From Aminivibrio sp. (GTDB lineage Bacteria > Synergistota > Synergistia > Synergistales > Aminobacteriaceae): a DNA stretch of 32,461 bases. The stretch spans positions 1-32,461 of the forward strand of contig NZ_JAESIH010000035.1 in assembly GCF_016756745.1 (NCBI RefSeq). The letters are read 5' to 3'. Each line of letters starts with the position of its first letter. Within the stretch, counting starts at the first letter, position 1. A program made the position numbers and the translations under genes. The notes beneath the pieces were generated by a model that worked only from the letters and a program-made list of their open reading frames with translations, was not told the origin of the DNA and did not search any database. Below, piece by piece: positions 17,592-26,173 of this stretch.

Positions 17592-20500
17592 TTACTCTAT
17601 CCGGAACATTTCTTCCGGAAGGACTTCCTGGACGGCCGAGGCTATGGGAGCCCCAGGATCGACCCGGACATCCTGGAGAAGTATGGTTACTGAACAGGCA
17701 TCATTCCTGATCTCAAATAGCACAGGAGATTTTCCCGGGTAGGTCTTGAGGGTCCGGAAAAGGTCCTTTACGGAAACGTTCCTCAGCGAATCCGCAAAGA
17801 CCGTAACCCGGACGTAGGGAGGGCTCCCTCGCTCTCCCGCTTCTTCCGCTGAGAATACCGACCTCGCTATGACGCTTGTTTCTCCCCGTTCCTCCGGAAA
17901 TCCCGAAATGAAACACACCTGCCCGGTGGAGAATTTCCCCCGGAGGGAAGCCCATGTCTTCGGAAAACAGACCGCCTCCATCCGGGAGTCTCCATCCTCT
18001 ATTTCGATTATCCCCATGGGATCCCCGTTTTTCGTCGTTCGTTCCCTGACCGAAAGGACCATTCCGCCCACGAGGGGAGGATTCTTTTTTCCTTTCCACT
18101 TTTTCAGGTCGGAAATGGAGCAGTTGCTGAAGGAACGGACCTTCGCCTCATGCTGCTCGAAAGGGTGCCCGGAGATATAAAGGCCCGTGGCCTCCTTTTC
18201 CAGCTCAAGCCGTTCGTAAAGTAAAAAATCCTCCACATCGGGGAGGTCAGGCCCTCCTTCGTCTGTTTCCTCGGGTATCAGCTCGAAGAGAGAGCACTGG
18301 TTTCCGTCGGCGCATTTCTTTGATGCCGCTGAAACGAGATCAGGCAATCCCTCCAGGAGCTGCCTTCGGTTATCGTTGAGGCTGTCGAAGGCTCCAGCCC
18401 GTATCAGGTTTTCCACCACGGATTTGTTCACCACCCGGAGGTCCACCCTGCAGAGAAAGTCCCAGAGGGACACGAAGGGGCCTCCCTCGTTCCGCGCCGC
18501 CAGGATGGCCTCCACCGCCGTATGCCCGGACTTGGAGACAGCGCCGAGACCGAAGCGGATCACGTCGCCGACGGCAGTGAAGCTGGCCATGGAGGTGTTT
18601 ACGTCGGGAGGAAGCACCTTAATTCCCGAGTTCCGGACTTCCCGGACATAGGCAGCAAGATCCTCTTTCTTGGATCCGATCTGGCTCGACAAGTAGGCGG
18701 CCATGAACTCCGGCCTGTAGTTGGCCTTCAGCCAGGCAGTCTGGTAGGTGATCAGGGCGTAGGCTGCGCTGTGGGACTTGTTGAAGCCGTATCCTGCAAA
18801 CTCCTGGATGATGTTGAAGATGTTCTCCGCCGTTTTCTCGTCTATGCCCCGTCCTTTCGCTCCCTCGACGAACTTGGCCCGCTGCTGCTCCATGACGTCG
18901 GCTTTTTTTTTGCCCATGGCCCGCCGGAGGAGGTCAGCCTCCCCCAGGGAGTATCCCGCCAGAATGGCGGCGCACTGCATGACCTGCTCCTGGTAGAGCA
19001 CCACCCCGTAGGTTTCCTTCAGGACATCCTCGAGAAGGGGATGGATGTACTCCACCTTCGCCCTCCCGTGCTTGCACCGGATGTACTGGTCTACCATGCC
19101 GCTGCCGAGGGGGCCCGGGCGGTACATGGCCAGGACGGCGATGAGATCCTCGAAACAGTCAACCCTGAGTTTCTTGAGCAGCTGTCTCATTCCCGACGAT
19201 TCAAGCTGGAACACACCGAGGGTGTCCGCCTTCTGGAGCATTTCGTATGAGGCCTGATCGTCCAGGGGGATGTGTTCCATGTCGGGAACGGGTTTACCGC
19301 TGAGCGAAATGTTCTGCAGCGCCTCCTCGATCACGGAAAGGGTTCTGAGGCCGAGAAAGTCCATCTTGACAAGGCCGAGTTTTTCTATGGGCTCCATGGG
19401 GTACTGGGTGACGATCTGCCCGTCGCCGATCTTCCTCACCGGCACGAGGTCCGTCACCGGCATGGGGGTGATGACCACCCCGGCGGCGTGCTGGGAGCAG
19501 TGCCGGGCAAGGCCCTCGATGTTGGAGGCGATATCGAGAACCCTGGCCACCACGGGATTGTTTTTTTTCATATCGGCAAGTTCGGGAACCTGTTCCACGG
19601 CTTCGCCGATGGAATGAACCCCCATGGGGGGAATGAGCCGGGTGATAGCGTTCACATCCCGGACCGCCATTCCCAGGACTCTTCCCACATCCGTCACGGC
19701 GGCCCGGCTTTTCATCCGGCCGAAGGTAACGATCTGGGAAACCCTGTCGTGGCCGTAATGCTCCGAAATATAGCGGAGCAGTTCATCCCGTCCCTTGTCC
19801 GACACGTCGGTATCGATATCGGGCATGCTGATCCTCTCGGGGTTCAGGAAGCGTTCGAAAAGAAGATTGTAGCGAATGGGGTCCAGTTCAGTGATCTTCA
19901 GGCTCCACGCCACGAGGGACCCTGCCGCCGATCCTCTGCCCGGACCGATACGTATCCCCAATTTCTTCGCGGCGCCGATGATGTCGGCCACGATGAGGAA
20001 GTAGCCGGCAAAGCCCATGGAGTTGATGACGCCGAGTTCGTATTCAAGCCGCTTAGCGTACTCTTCAGGGACATTGTCTTTCATGCGCTCCGAAAGACCC
20101 TGCCTGGCCTCCTTTTCGAGGTTGCTCTCCAGGGTTTCCCCTTCGGGAAGCCGGAGGTTCGGGAGCTTGTAATCTCTCTCCCCGAGGGGAAGACGGACGT
20201 TGCACCGTTCGGCGATGGCCACCGTGTTATCCAGCGCGTCGGGCAGCTCTGTCCCGAAGAGCATGTCCATCTCCTCCGGCGAGCGAAAGTAGAAATCATT
20301 GCTCGAGAAGGACATCCGGTTTTCATCCTCGAGGCTGCTCTTCGTCTGGACGCAGAGGAGGATTTCATGCCAGTCGTAATCGTCCTTCAAGAGATAGTGG
20401 GCGTCATTTGTGGCAATGAGGGGGAACCCGTGCTCCCTGGCCATGCGGACGATTGCCCTGTTCACAACGGCCTGTTCGGGAATGGCGTTGTACATGATCT

Positions 20501-21017
20501 CGAGGTAGAAATTCTCCTTCCCCATGATGTCTCTGTAGAGCACCGCCCGGTCGAGGGCCTCCTTCTCCTTCCCCTCGAGAATGAGGGAGGGGATCTCGCC
20601 TGCGAGGCAGGCAGAGGAAGCGATAAGCCCCGATTTGTACCTGGACAGGAGGGAATGGTCTATCCTGGGTTTTCCGTAGAAGCCGTCGGTATTTGCGATT
20701 GACGTAAGCTTCACCAGGTTGTGATACCCCTCGTCGTTCTCGGCGAGGAGGATGAGATGGTGGTTCCTGTTTCTCTTGTTCCTGGTAGTGTGCCCTTCGG
20801 GATCCACGTAGACTTCGCAGCCGATGATAGGCTTGATACCTGCGGTCATGCATTTATCGTAAAATTCCACGGCGCCGTACATGGCTCCGTGGTCGGTCAT
20901 GGCGACAGCCGGCATTCCGTACTCAACGGACTTTGCAGCGAGCCGGTCGCACCGTATGGCGCCGTCGAGGAGGCTGTATTCAGTATGGACGTGAAGGTGG
21001 ACAAATTGTCGGGCCAT
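17592..21017 (-). CDS. dnaE: DNA polymerase III alpha subunit
   Basis: The replicative polymerase, 1,141 residues, of the DnaE1-like type. The N-terminal PHP domain starts FVHLHVHTEYSLLDG (residues 5-19). The polymerase core carries GPGRGSAAGS (358-367) and the catalytic aspartates of PDIDTDV (399-405; the family usually has PDIDxDF). A helix-hairpin-helix region and an OB fold (LVGGMVLSVRERTTKNG) follow. The start is chosen at 21017 because AAGGAG lies 8 bases upstream and the PHP motif begins there; an in-frame ATG 33 bases earlier lacks such support. dnaX lies 63 bases upstream, so two replisome subunits are expressed together. Confidence 0.98.
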   Translation of the reverse strand: MARQFVHLHVHTEYSLLDGAIRCDRLAAKSVEYGMPAVAMTDHGAMYGAVEFYDKCMTAGIKPIIGCEVYVDPEGHTTRNKRNRNHHLILLAENDEGYHNLVKLTSIANTDGFYGKPRIDHSLLSRYKSGLIASSACLAGEIPSLILEGKEKEALDRAVLYRDIMGKENFYLEIMYNAIPEQAVVNRAIVRMAREHGFPLIATNDAHYLLKDDYDWHEILLCVQTKSSLEDENRMSFSSNDFYFRSPEEMDMLFGTELPDALDNTVAIAERCNVRLPLGERDYKLPNLRLPEGETLESNLEKEARQGLSERMKDNVPEEYAKRLEYELGVINSMGFAGYFLIVADIIGAAKKLGIRIGPGRGSAAGSLVAWSLKITELDPIRYNLLFERFLNPERISMPDIDTDVSDKGRDELLRYISEHYGHDRVSQIVTFGRMKSRAAVTDVGRVLGMAVRDVNAITRLIPPMGVHSIGEAVEQVPELADMKKNNPVVARVLDIASNIEGLARHCSQHAAGVVITPMPVTDLVPVRKIGDGQIVTQYPMEPIEKLGLVKMDFLGLRTLSVIEEALQNISLSGKPVPDMEHIPLDDQASYEMLQKADTLGVFQLESSGMRQLLKKLRVDCFEDLIAVLAMYRPGPLGSGMVDQYIRCKHGRAKVEYIHPLLEDVLKETYGVVLYQEQVMQCAAILAGYSLGEADLLRRAMGKKKADVMEQQRAKFVEGAKGRGIDEKTAENIFNIIQEFAGYGFNKSHSAAYALITYQTAWLKANYRPEFMAAYLSSQIGSKKEDLAAYVREVRNSGIKVLPPDVNTSMASFTAVGDVIRFGLGAVSKSGHTAVEAILAARNEGGPFVSLWDFLCRVDLRVVNKSVVENLIRAGAFDSLNDNRRQLLEGLPDLVSAASKKCADGNQCSLFELIPEETDEGGPDLPDVEDFLLYERLELEKEATGLYISGHPFEQHEAKVRSFSNCSISDLKKWKGKKNPPLVGGMVLSVRERTTKNGDPMGIIEIEDGDSRMEAVCFPKTWASLRGKFSTGQVCFISGFPEERGETSVIARSVFSAEEAGERGSPPYVRVTVFADSLRNVSVKDLFRTLKTYPGKSPVLFEIRNDACSVTILLQDVRVDPGAPIASAVQEVLPEEMFRIE

Positions 21018-21080
21018 TGTGGACGCTCCTTGTGGAATGGTCGATAACAATGCCGGGAACGACTGTTGCCTTTGGAATGA

Positions 21081-22958
21081 TTACTCCCCCGGCGGAACGA
21101 TTTCTTCGGGAATGTCCCCTTCTCTGTCATCTCTCTTCACGAGGACAACTTCCCCCCCGCCCCATTTGAGGACTTCGTTCACCAGCCCTTCAAAGGGAAT
21201 TTCTCCTTCCTCCGGTTCACTCCCCGGAGAAACCGGAGGAAGGGATCTGCCGGGCGCCGGCGCCGGCGCTTTTTCGCTCTCGTCTCCTGGGGAGTCATCT
21301 TCGTCCCTGGGGATTCGAAAAAGGGGGATGGTCGGGCCTGGATTCTGCCATTCAACCCCGTCACCGGCGCCGTTTCCTCCTCCCGCACATATTTTCTCAC
21401 GGTCGCCCAGCTTGAGGACGACGGAAACATCCTCGCCGAAGTATTCGGCCACCCTCGAAGCGAGGGAATAGGCGTTGCGTTCTATGGAGAGCACCTCGAA
21501 GCAGTAGGCGGACTCCCCGGGGAAAATGACGGCAATTGTGCGGTCTTCCATGGAAACGGACGTACCGGCAAGGGCCGAGTACAACAGCAAATCTCTGCCG
21601 AAGAGCATTTTTTCGAAGCCGGACCAGTTTTCCGGAAGCAGAGGAACCGGTTCACCCGATCCGGCTGCCGTCCCGGCGGCGGTGTTCTCCTTTTCCGCAG
21701 GTGGTTCCGGATCCTTTCTTCGAAACCTTTCGGACGGGGAGGCACCGGAGGAACTACTTCCGGCAGGTGTCGAAGGGACGGGAACAAACTGTTTCGGCGG
21801 CTCCTGACCACGGGGACGGGGCTCTCCGCCCTCCCGGGAAGGGGCCGCCCTTTCTTCAGGCGGAAGGGTCCTCCGGGACTCGAGAATCCTGGCTGCGAGC
21901 AGACCGGAGAGAACATCCGACCGGAGGCCGGCCCTGACCTGCGGGATAAGCCTGGAGCAGAAGAGCATCATGCCGGAGAGCTCGTCGGTGGTCCACTTCG
22001 GCCCTTCCGCTTCCAGGAAGGCGGTTTCTCCGGCCGAAAGGGCCAGGGAAGCAAGGACATCCTTTCCCCATTTCCGGAAAACCCACAGGTTGCGGAACAG
22101 AATGAAGAGTCCTTCCACGACTCTCAGGGGAGAGGCTCCCCTGAGGAACATCTCCTCCAGCAGGAGAAAGGGCCGCACCGAGTCTTCCCCCGCTGAGGCG
22201 ACCCACTGTTCAAGGTCGGACATGGTGCCTCCTCCGAGGAGCCTGTCCACCGCCACGGCGGAAAGCTCTCCGCCTCCGAGCGAAAGGGCCTGCTCCATCA
22301 TGGAGAGGGCGTCCCGGAGCGCTCCGTCCGACTGACGGGCGATCTCCCGAACGGCATCCTCTTCCCAGGGCACGTTCTCCCTTTCTGCAACCTCCACGAG
22401 CCGGGCACGGATGTCCTGGGGGGTGATCCTCCGGAAGGGGATGTGCTGGCACCGCGAACGGATGGTCACAGGGACTTTCGAAGGCTCCGTGGTTGCCAGA
22501 ATGAAGGCCACGAAGGAAGGTGGCTCCTCCAGGGTCTTGAGCAGGGCGTTGAAGGCGGAAATCGAGAGCATGTGAACTTCGTCGATGATGTACACCTTCC
22601 ATCTGGAGGAAAAAGGCGAAAGGGAGACGTGAGATTTCAGCTCCCTGATTTCCTCCACGCCGTTGTTCGAGGCACCGTCGATCTCCACCACGTCAAGACT
22701 TTCTCCCGCCGTAATGGAAAGGCAGCTCCCGCATTCGCCGCAGGGCTCGTAGCCGTCCTTCAGATTTTCACAGTTCAGAGCCTTGGCGAGGAGCCTCGCC
22801 AGGGAGGTTTTGCCGCATCCCCTGGGACCGGAAAAGAGATAGGCATGCCCCACCTGGTCTCTCTGCAGGGCCTTTTTCAGGACATCCACGGCCATGTCCT
22901 GCCCGGCGACCTCGTCAAAGGTCCGGGGCCTGTACCGTCTGTAGAGCGATATCGTCAT
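21081..22958 (-). CDS. dnaX: DNA polymerase III subunits gamma/tau
   Basis: The clamp-loader ATPase, 625 residues. Walker A is GPRGCGKTS (44-52), zinc-binding cysteines lie at 63, 73, 76 and 79, and Walker B is IIDEVHML (124-131); the sensor segment ATTEPSKVP follows. The N-terminal 370 residues are conserved. The region from about 370 to 480 is Pro/Glu/Arg-rich and disordered, and the C-terminal tau part probably contacts DnaE. I saw no convincing slippery heptamer for a shorter gamma form. GGAGGG lies 6 bases before the ATG. A 118-base gap upstream probably contains a promoter, though I could not define one with confidence. Confidence 0.97.
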   Translation of the reverse strand: MTISLYRRYRPRTFDEVAGQDMAVDVLKKALQRDQVGHAYLFSGPRGCGKTSLARLLAKALNCENLKDGYEPCGECGSCLSITAGESLDVVEIDGASNNGVEEIRELKSHVSLSPFSSRWKVYIIDEVHMLSISAFNALLKTLEEPPSFVAFILATTEPSKVPVTIRSRCQHIPFRRITPQDIRARLVEVAERENVPWEEDAVREIARQSDGALRDALSMMEQALSLGGGELSAVAVDRLLGGGTMSDLEQWVASAGEDSVRPFLLLEEMFLRGASPLRVVEGLFILFRNLWVFRKWGKDVLASLALSAGETAFLEAEGPKWTTDELSGMMLFCSRLIPQVRAGLRSDVLSGLLAARILESRRTLPPEERAAPSREGGEPRPRGQEPPKQFVPVPSTPAGSSSSGASPSERFRRKDPEPPAEKENTAAGTAAGSGEPVPLLPENWSGFEKMLFGRDLLLYSALAGTSVSMEDRTIAVIFPGESAYCFEVLSIERNAYSLASRVAEYFGEDVSVVLKLGDREKICAGGGNGAGDGVEWQNPGPTIPLFRIPRDEDDSPGDESEKAPAPAPGRSLPPVSPGSEPEEGEIPFEGLVNEVLKWGGGEVVLVKRDDREGDIPEEIVPPGE

Positions 22959-23076
22959 AGGGCGCCCTCCTCTATCCGGAAAAAATCATGCGGCTGCCGC
23001 CGAAGCAGAAACATTGCCGACCGGGAACACTACCACACCGGGCGGCTATAGGATACCATGTTATTCTACATCAAAA

Positions 23077-24162
23077 TCAGTGGAGATATTTCGCGCCGGG
23101 GTGTTTGTTGTGGGCATTCCCGAGAGCCCTCACAAGGGACTCCCGGAACGCTTCCAGAGATTCGGCTCCTCGGGGCAGCGGCTCCCGGGCGACGATGGAC
23201 GGGCCGACACGGAGGGCGTTCTTTCCATCGAGGGAGATGATCTGAATTTCATAGGGAGCTGTTTCCATCTGGAGCAGGTCGTCAATTTTTTCTGCGGCCG
23301 CTGCGGCTATATCCCGGCTTTCGCTGCTTTCGGGGAGAGACCAGACAGGCTCGCCGTCGAGAAGCAGCACGGTTTTGCCCTCTCCCGATTCCACCGAGGG
23401 GCGCAGAAGGTTCAGGGCTTTTTTTCTCCGAATGGGAACATTCGCCTCCTTGGCCGTCTGGAGAATGTAGGCCACCCGCTCGGAAAGCTCGGGATGGGTC
23501 ATGAAAACGCCGGGATCCACGTAAGGCCGCTTCATCTGGTCGTAAATCATGGCTTCGAGAGAGGTAACCATTGCCGCAGGGGGAAAACCGGCCTCCAAGA
23601 GGATACGGAATCCTTCTTTGTCGGCCTCCCTTTCGAGATCCCTGCTGTAGGAATTTGTCACTGCTATCTGGGCAAGGTTGGTGAGAATCATGGGGCCCGC
23701 GCTTCCCTGGGAAGCAATCATGAGGGCGAGAGCAGCGAGATTGATCTTCGATGCCCGCGCGGTCTGGATCATGACATGCCGCTTGTCGGCATGGATAAGC
23801 TCGTGGGCGAGAATGGCGGCCACCTCGGCATCGGTACGGAGAAAGTCCAGCATGCCCGTGGTGAAGTAGACTATGCCCCCGGGAAGGCTGAAGGCGTTAA
23901 CCATCTTCTCCCTGACGATCCTGACTTCGTAGGGAAGGGGGCGCGAAAGGTAGGGAAGGAAACGGACGAGAAGCATGGAAAGCCTTGCGCTCAGAGCAGG
24001 ATCGGCAACCCGTTCCCACTGCTTTTCGACATCGGCGGCTACCTTCTCGCCGAGGGCGATTTCCTTCCCCATGTCGTCGGATGATGAAGCCGGTAGGGAG
24101 AGTGCGGTCAGAAAGAGAGTGCAAAAAAGCAGTACGACGGTGATTCTCCTGCAAAATTTCAT
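23077..24162 (-). CDS. Secreted M48-family zinc metalloprotease (BepA/Loi-like)
   Basis: A 361-residue exported protease. A signal peptide (KFCRRITVVLLFCTLFLTA) with probable cleavage near residue 26 is followed by the catalytic domain with HELIH (120-124) and the third zinc ligand in EREAD (177-181). The upstream motif MVNAFSLPGGIVYFTTG is typical of M48 peptidases such as BepA, which police outer-membrane protein assembly in diderms. The C-terminal 130 residues carry no TPR repeats that I can recognise. It lies between flgN and dnaX, 10 bases after the flgN stop, so it is probably cotranscribed with the flagellar chaperones; any functional link is unknown. Confidence 0.93.
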   Translation of the reverse strand: MKFCRRITVVLLFCTLFLTALSLPASSSDDMGKEIALGEKVAADVEKQWERVADPALSARLSMLLVRFLPYLSRPLPYEVRIVREKMVNAFSLPGGIVYFTTGMLDFLRTDAEVAAILAHELIHADKRHVMIQTARASKINLAALALMIASQGSAGPMILTNLAQIAVTNSYSRDLEREADKEGFRILLEAGFPPAAMVTSLEAMIYDQMKRPYVDPGVFMTHPELSERVAYILQTAKEANVPIRRKKALNLLRPSVESGEGKTVLLLDGEPVWSLPESSESRDIAAAAAEKIDDLLQMETAPYEIQIISLDGKNALRVGPSIVAREPLPRGAESLEAFRESLVRALGNAHNKHPGAKYLH

Positions 24163-24172
24163 GACAATGCCT

Positions 24173-24634
24173 CTAGAACGACCCTCCGGACTTATAGTAG
24201 CCGTGAACGGCCTTCTTTCCTTGGTTCAGCCTGAGCATTTCCTTTCTCAGGTCTGCCACGTGCTCCTCGAGAAGATTCTGAACTTTCTGCTCCTCTTCGA
24301 GCACACTGCCCGCGACATCACGGATGACCGCAAGGGAGGCCTTCAGGTCGTCCGTTCCGTCGGGTCCGAGGAGAGCAGCGACTTTTTCCCAGAAAACAGG
24401 CCCGTCCCTCCCCTCAGATAGGCCAAAGCCGGCACGGATAGTGTTCCACCCCTCCTGCACCAGTTCCTGCCTGGAGATCACGTCCTGTTTTTCGACGAGA
24501 ATGGAAAGCAGGCAGTCAATATCTCCCGACCTGACACACTCGCCCTCTTTTTGAACAAGGAGGGCGAGTTCGTTGTACAGGGCGAGTTCTGTGGATGCCA
24601 GGCTCGAAAGGTTCTCCCAGAAATCATCCGGCAA
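24173..24634 (-). CDS. flgN: FlgN-like flagellar export chaperone
   Basis: A 153-residue, mostly helical protein with heptad-like repeats (ELALLVQKEG, LLSILVEKQDVI, LEEEQKVQNLLEEHV) and the tail RLNQGKKAVHGYY, typical of FlgN, which escorts the hook-filament junction proteins FlgK and FlgL to the export gate. The start is a TTG at 24634 that overlaps the fliS stop by 11 bases; no in-frame ATG exists before residue 130, and GGGGGG lies about 8 bases upstream. The call combines this protein pattern with the coupling to fliS; alone it would be weak. Confidence 0.7.
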   Translation of the reverse strand: MPDDFWENLSSLASTELALYNELALLVQKEGECVRSGDIDCLLSILVEKQDVISRQELVQEGWNTIRAGFGLSEGRDGPVFWEKVAALLGPDGTDDLKASLAVIRDVAGSVLEEEQKVQNLLEEHVADLRKEMLRLNQGKKAVHGYYKSGGSF

Positions 24635-25097
24635 TGTTCAACCCCCCCGCGGGCACTTCCTGGCGCTCACTGGAAGCACCGGGCACCGGGGCAGAATGTC
24701 CCTGCTGCTCCGCAGCCAGCTTGATGACCGCTTCCTCCCATGTTCCCTTAAGTTCCTCGAGCATCCCCTGGACGATGGAAATTTTTTCCGGCTCCTTGCG
24801 GACATTGGCCTCCACGAGGAGAAGGTACATGAAGTCGTACAGCTTCATGAGCCCTTCCGCCACCTCTCCGCCGGCTTCCACGTCCAGGGTGACCATGAGC
24901 TCCCGGAGAACGTCCTGGGCTTTCTGTATATTTCTGTTCGCCTCCTCGGCGCTGCCGGAGGCAAGGGCGGAGGAAGCGTTCCTGCAGGCCTTCACGCCTA
25001 TCTCGTATGTTATAAGAAGAAGCTGTTCTCTCGAAGCGGTATTCACTCTGGTAGCAAGGTATACTGCCTGAGCGTTCTGGGCATTCCTGGAGTCCAT
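24624..25097 (-). CDS. fliS: Flagellin export chaperone FliS
   Basis: A 157-residue helical protein. QAVYLATRVNTASREQLLLI near the N-terminus matches the FliS start, including the conserved tyrosine and the VxTAxxxxLxxMxY-type segment, and KLYDFMYLLLVEAN matches the last conserved helix. FliS binds the flagellin C-terminus, preventing early polymerisation in the cytoplasm. The tail of about 30 residues is Gly/Pro/Gln-rich and longer than in Bacillus FliS. GGAAGGAGG precedes the ATG. No flagellin or fliD lies nearby, so it is detached from a main flagellar cluster. Confidence 0.9.
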   Translation of the reverse strand: MDSRNAQNAQAVYLATRVNTASREQLLLITYEIGVKACRNASSALASGSAEEANRNIQKAQDVLRELMVTLDVEAGGEVAEGLMKLYDFMYLLLVEANVRKEPEKISIVQGMLEELKGTWEEAVIKLAAEQQGHSAPVPGASSERQEVPAGGLNIAG

Positions 25098-25173
25098 GAA
25101 AAATTCCTCCTTCCTCTCCCTCTGTTTCGGCCGAAGCAGGCGAAAACATTACACCGCCCGCTGAAAAGAGGCT

Positions 25174-26106
25174 TCAGGAGAGGTGTTCCAATTCCACAAG
25201 GGGTATGAATTCCTCCACCGCTTTTCTGTTCTGTATTCCCTTCCCTACATGGGCCGCACACTCCCAGGCGGAGGCCATGGCAAAACGGATCGTATCCTCC
25301 GTTGACATCTGTTCTTCCCTTCCAACCACCAGTCCCGCGAGAAGGGCGTCGCTGGCCGAAAAGATGGACCGGACGCTTTTCCTGTCCGCCAGGGCGAGGT
25401 AAATACCGTCGGGGGAGAAAAACACGTTGCCGTAGGTCCGGTAGGAGACGACAGCCCATTCCACCCCTTTCTCGTGGAAGCCGGAGACCACGTCGATGAG
25501 ATTATCCAGGGAGGTGAGAGACCGGCCCATGACCTTCGACATGAAGCGGTGGTCAGCCTTCACCACTGTGGGGCCGGCGTCGAGAGCCGCCATGAGAGGC
25601 GGACCGGCGGCATCCACTACTGTGGGTATTCCCTTTTCCCTGGCGAGGAACACAAGTTCGGCGAAGATATCCTCAGGAGCCCCTGGCGGAAGAGATCCTC
25701 CCAGAATGACCATCCTCGTCCGCTGAAGAATCCTCCTGTAGACCTTCCGCAGGCGATCCATGGCTTCAGGGCTCACGGAGGGGCCTGCTTCGGAAATTCC
25801 GGTTTCCACGTGTCCCGTGTCGTCGATGATATACACGTTGGTGCGGGTTTCGCCGGGAATGTGGACGAAATTCGTGGTGATGCGGAACGTCCGGAGGGCA
25901 TGGCGGATATACTCTCCGTTGAATCCCGCGAGAAATCCCATTGCCGTGGAGGAATAGCCGAACTGGGCCAGAAGGGTGGAAACATTGATGCCCTTGCCGC
26001 CAGGGGACCGGCTGCTTTTTGTGGCCCGTATCCAACCTCCGGGGCGGAACTCGGGAACCACGTATTCTTCGTCCACAGCAGGATTGAGGGTGACCGTCAA
26101 TATCAT
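25174..26106 (-). CDS. PfkB-family sugar kinase, 1-phosphofructokinase-like but with altered active-site motif
   Basis: A 310-residue ribokinase-superfamily protein closest to 1-phosphofructokinase/tagatose-6-phosphate kinase. It has MILTVTLNPAVDEEY, the sugar-binding GGKGINVS (36-43) and LGGSLPPGAP (135-144). The second PfkB signature, normally GAGD with the catalytic aspartate, reads SIFSASDALLAG (247-258): the aspartate (253) is kept but the two anion-hole glycines are Ser. The KPN segment of phosphofructokinases is also changed (VVKADHRF). It may have a different substrate or weak activity. GGAGGAG lies 7 bases before the ATG. It stands between fliS and trxB without sugar-transport genes, so the usual fru context is missing. 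Confidence 0.85.
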   Translation of the reverse strand: MILTVTLNPAVDEEYVVPEFRPGGWIRATKSSRSPGGKGINVSTLLAQFGYSSTAMGFLAGFNGEYIRHALRTFRITTNFVHIPGETRTNVYIIDDTGHVETGISEAGPSVSPEAMDRLRKVYRRILQRTRMVILGGSLPPGAPEDIFAELVFLAREKGIPTVVDAAGPPLMAALDAGPTVVKADHRFMSKVMGRSLTSLDNLIDVVSGFHEKGVEWAVVSYRTYGNVFFSPDGIYLALADRKSVRSIFSASDALLAGLVVGREEQMSTEDTIRFAMASAWECAAHVGKGIQNRKAVEEFIPLVELEHLS

Positions 26107-26173
26107 GACCTGCTCCTCCCGGGCACGGGGCCGTTCCTGTTGCGATCCTGGAACGCCCTGCGGGATTTTTGAT

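Noticed and set aside
21600-21620. A run of A residues in dnaX as a programmed frameshift site for a gamma form
   Set aside because: The codons read GAA AAA ATG, which does not fit a slippery heptamer in the reading frame, and no stem or internal ribosome-binding-like stimulator stood out.
22959-23076. Promoter for dnaX
   Set aside because: TTGATG and TATAGC or TATCCT elements are present but at poor spacing, so I did not list one.
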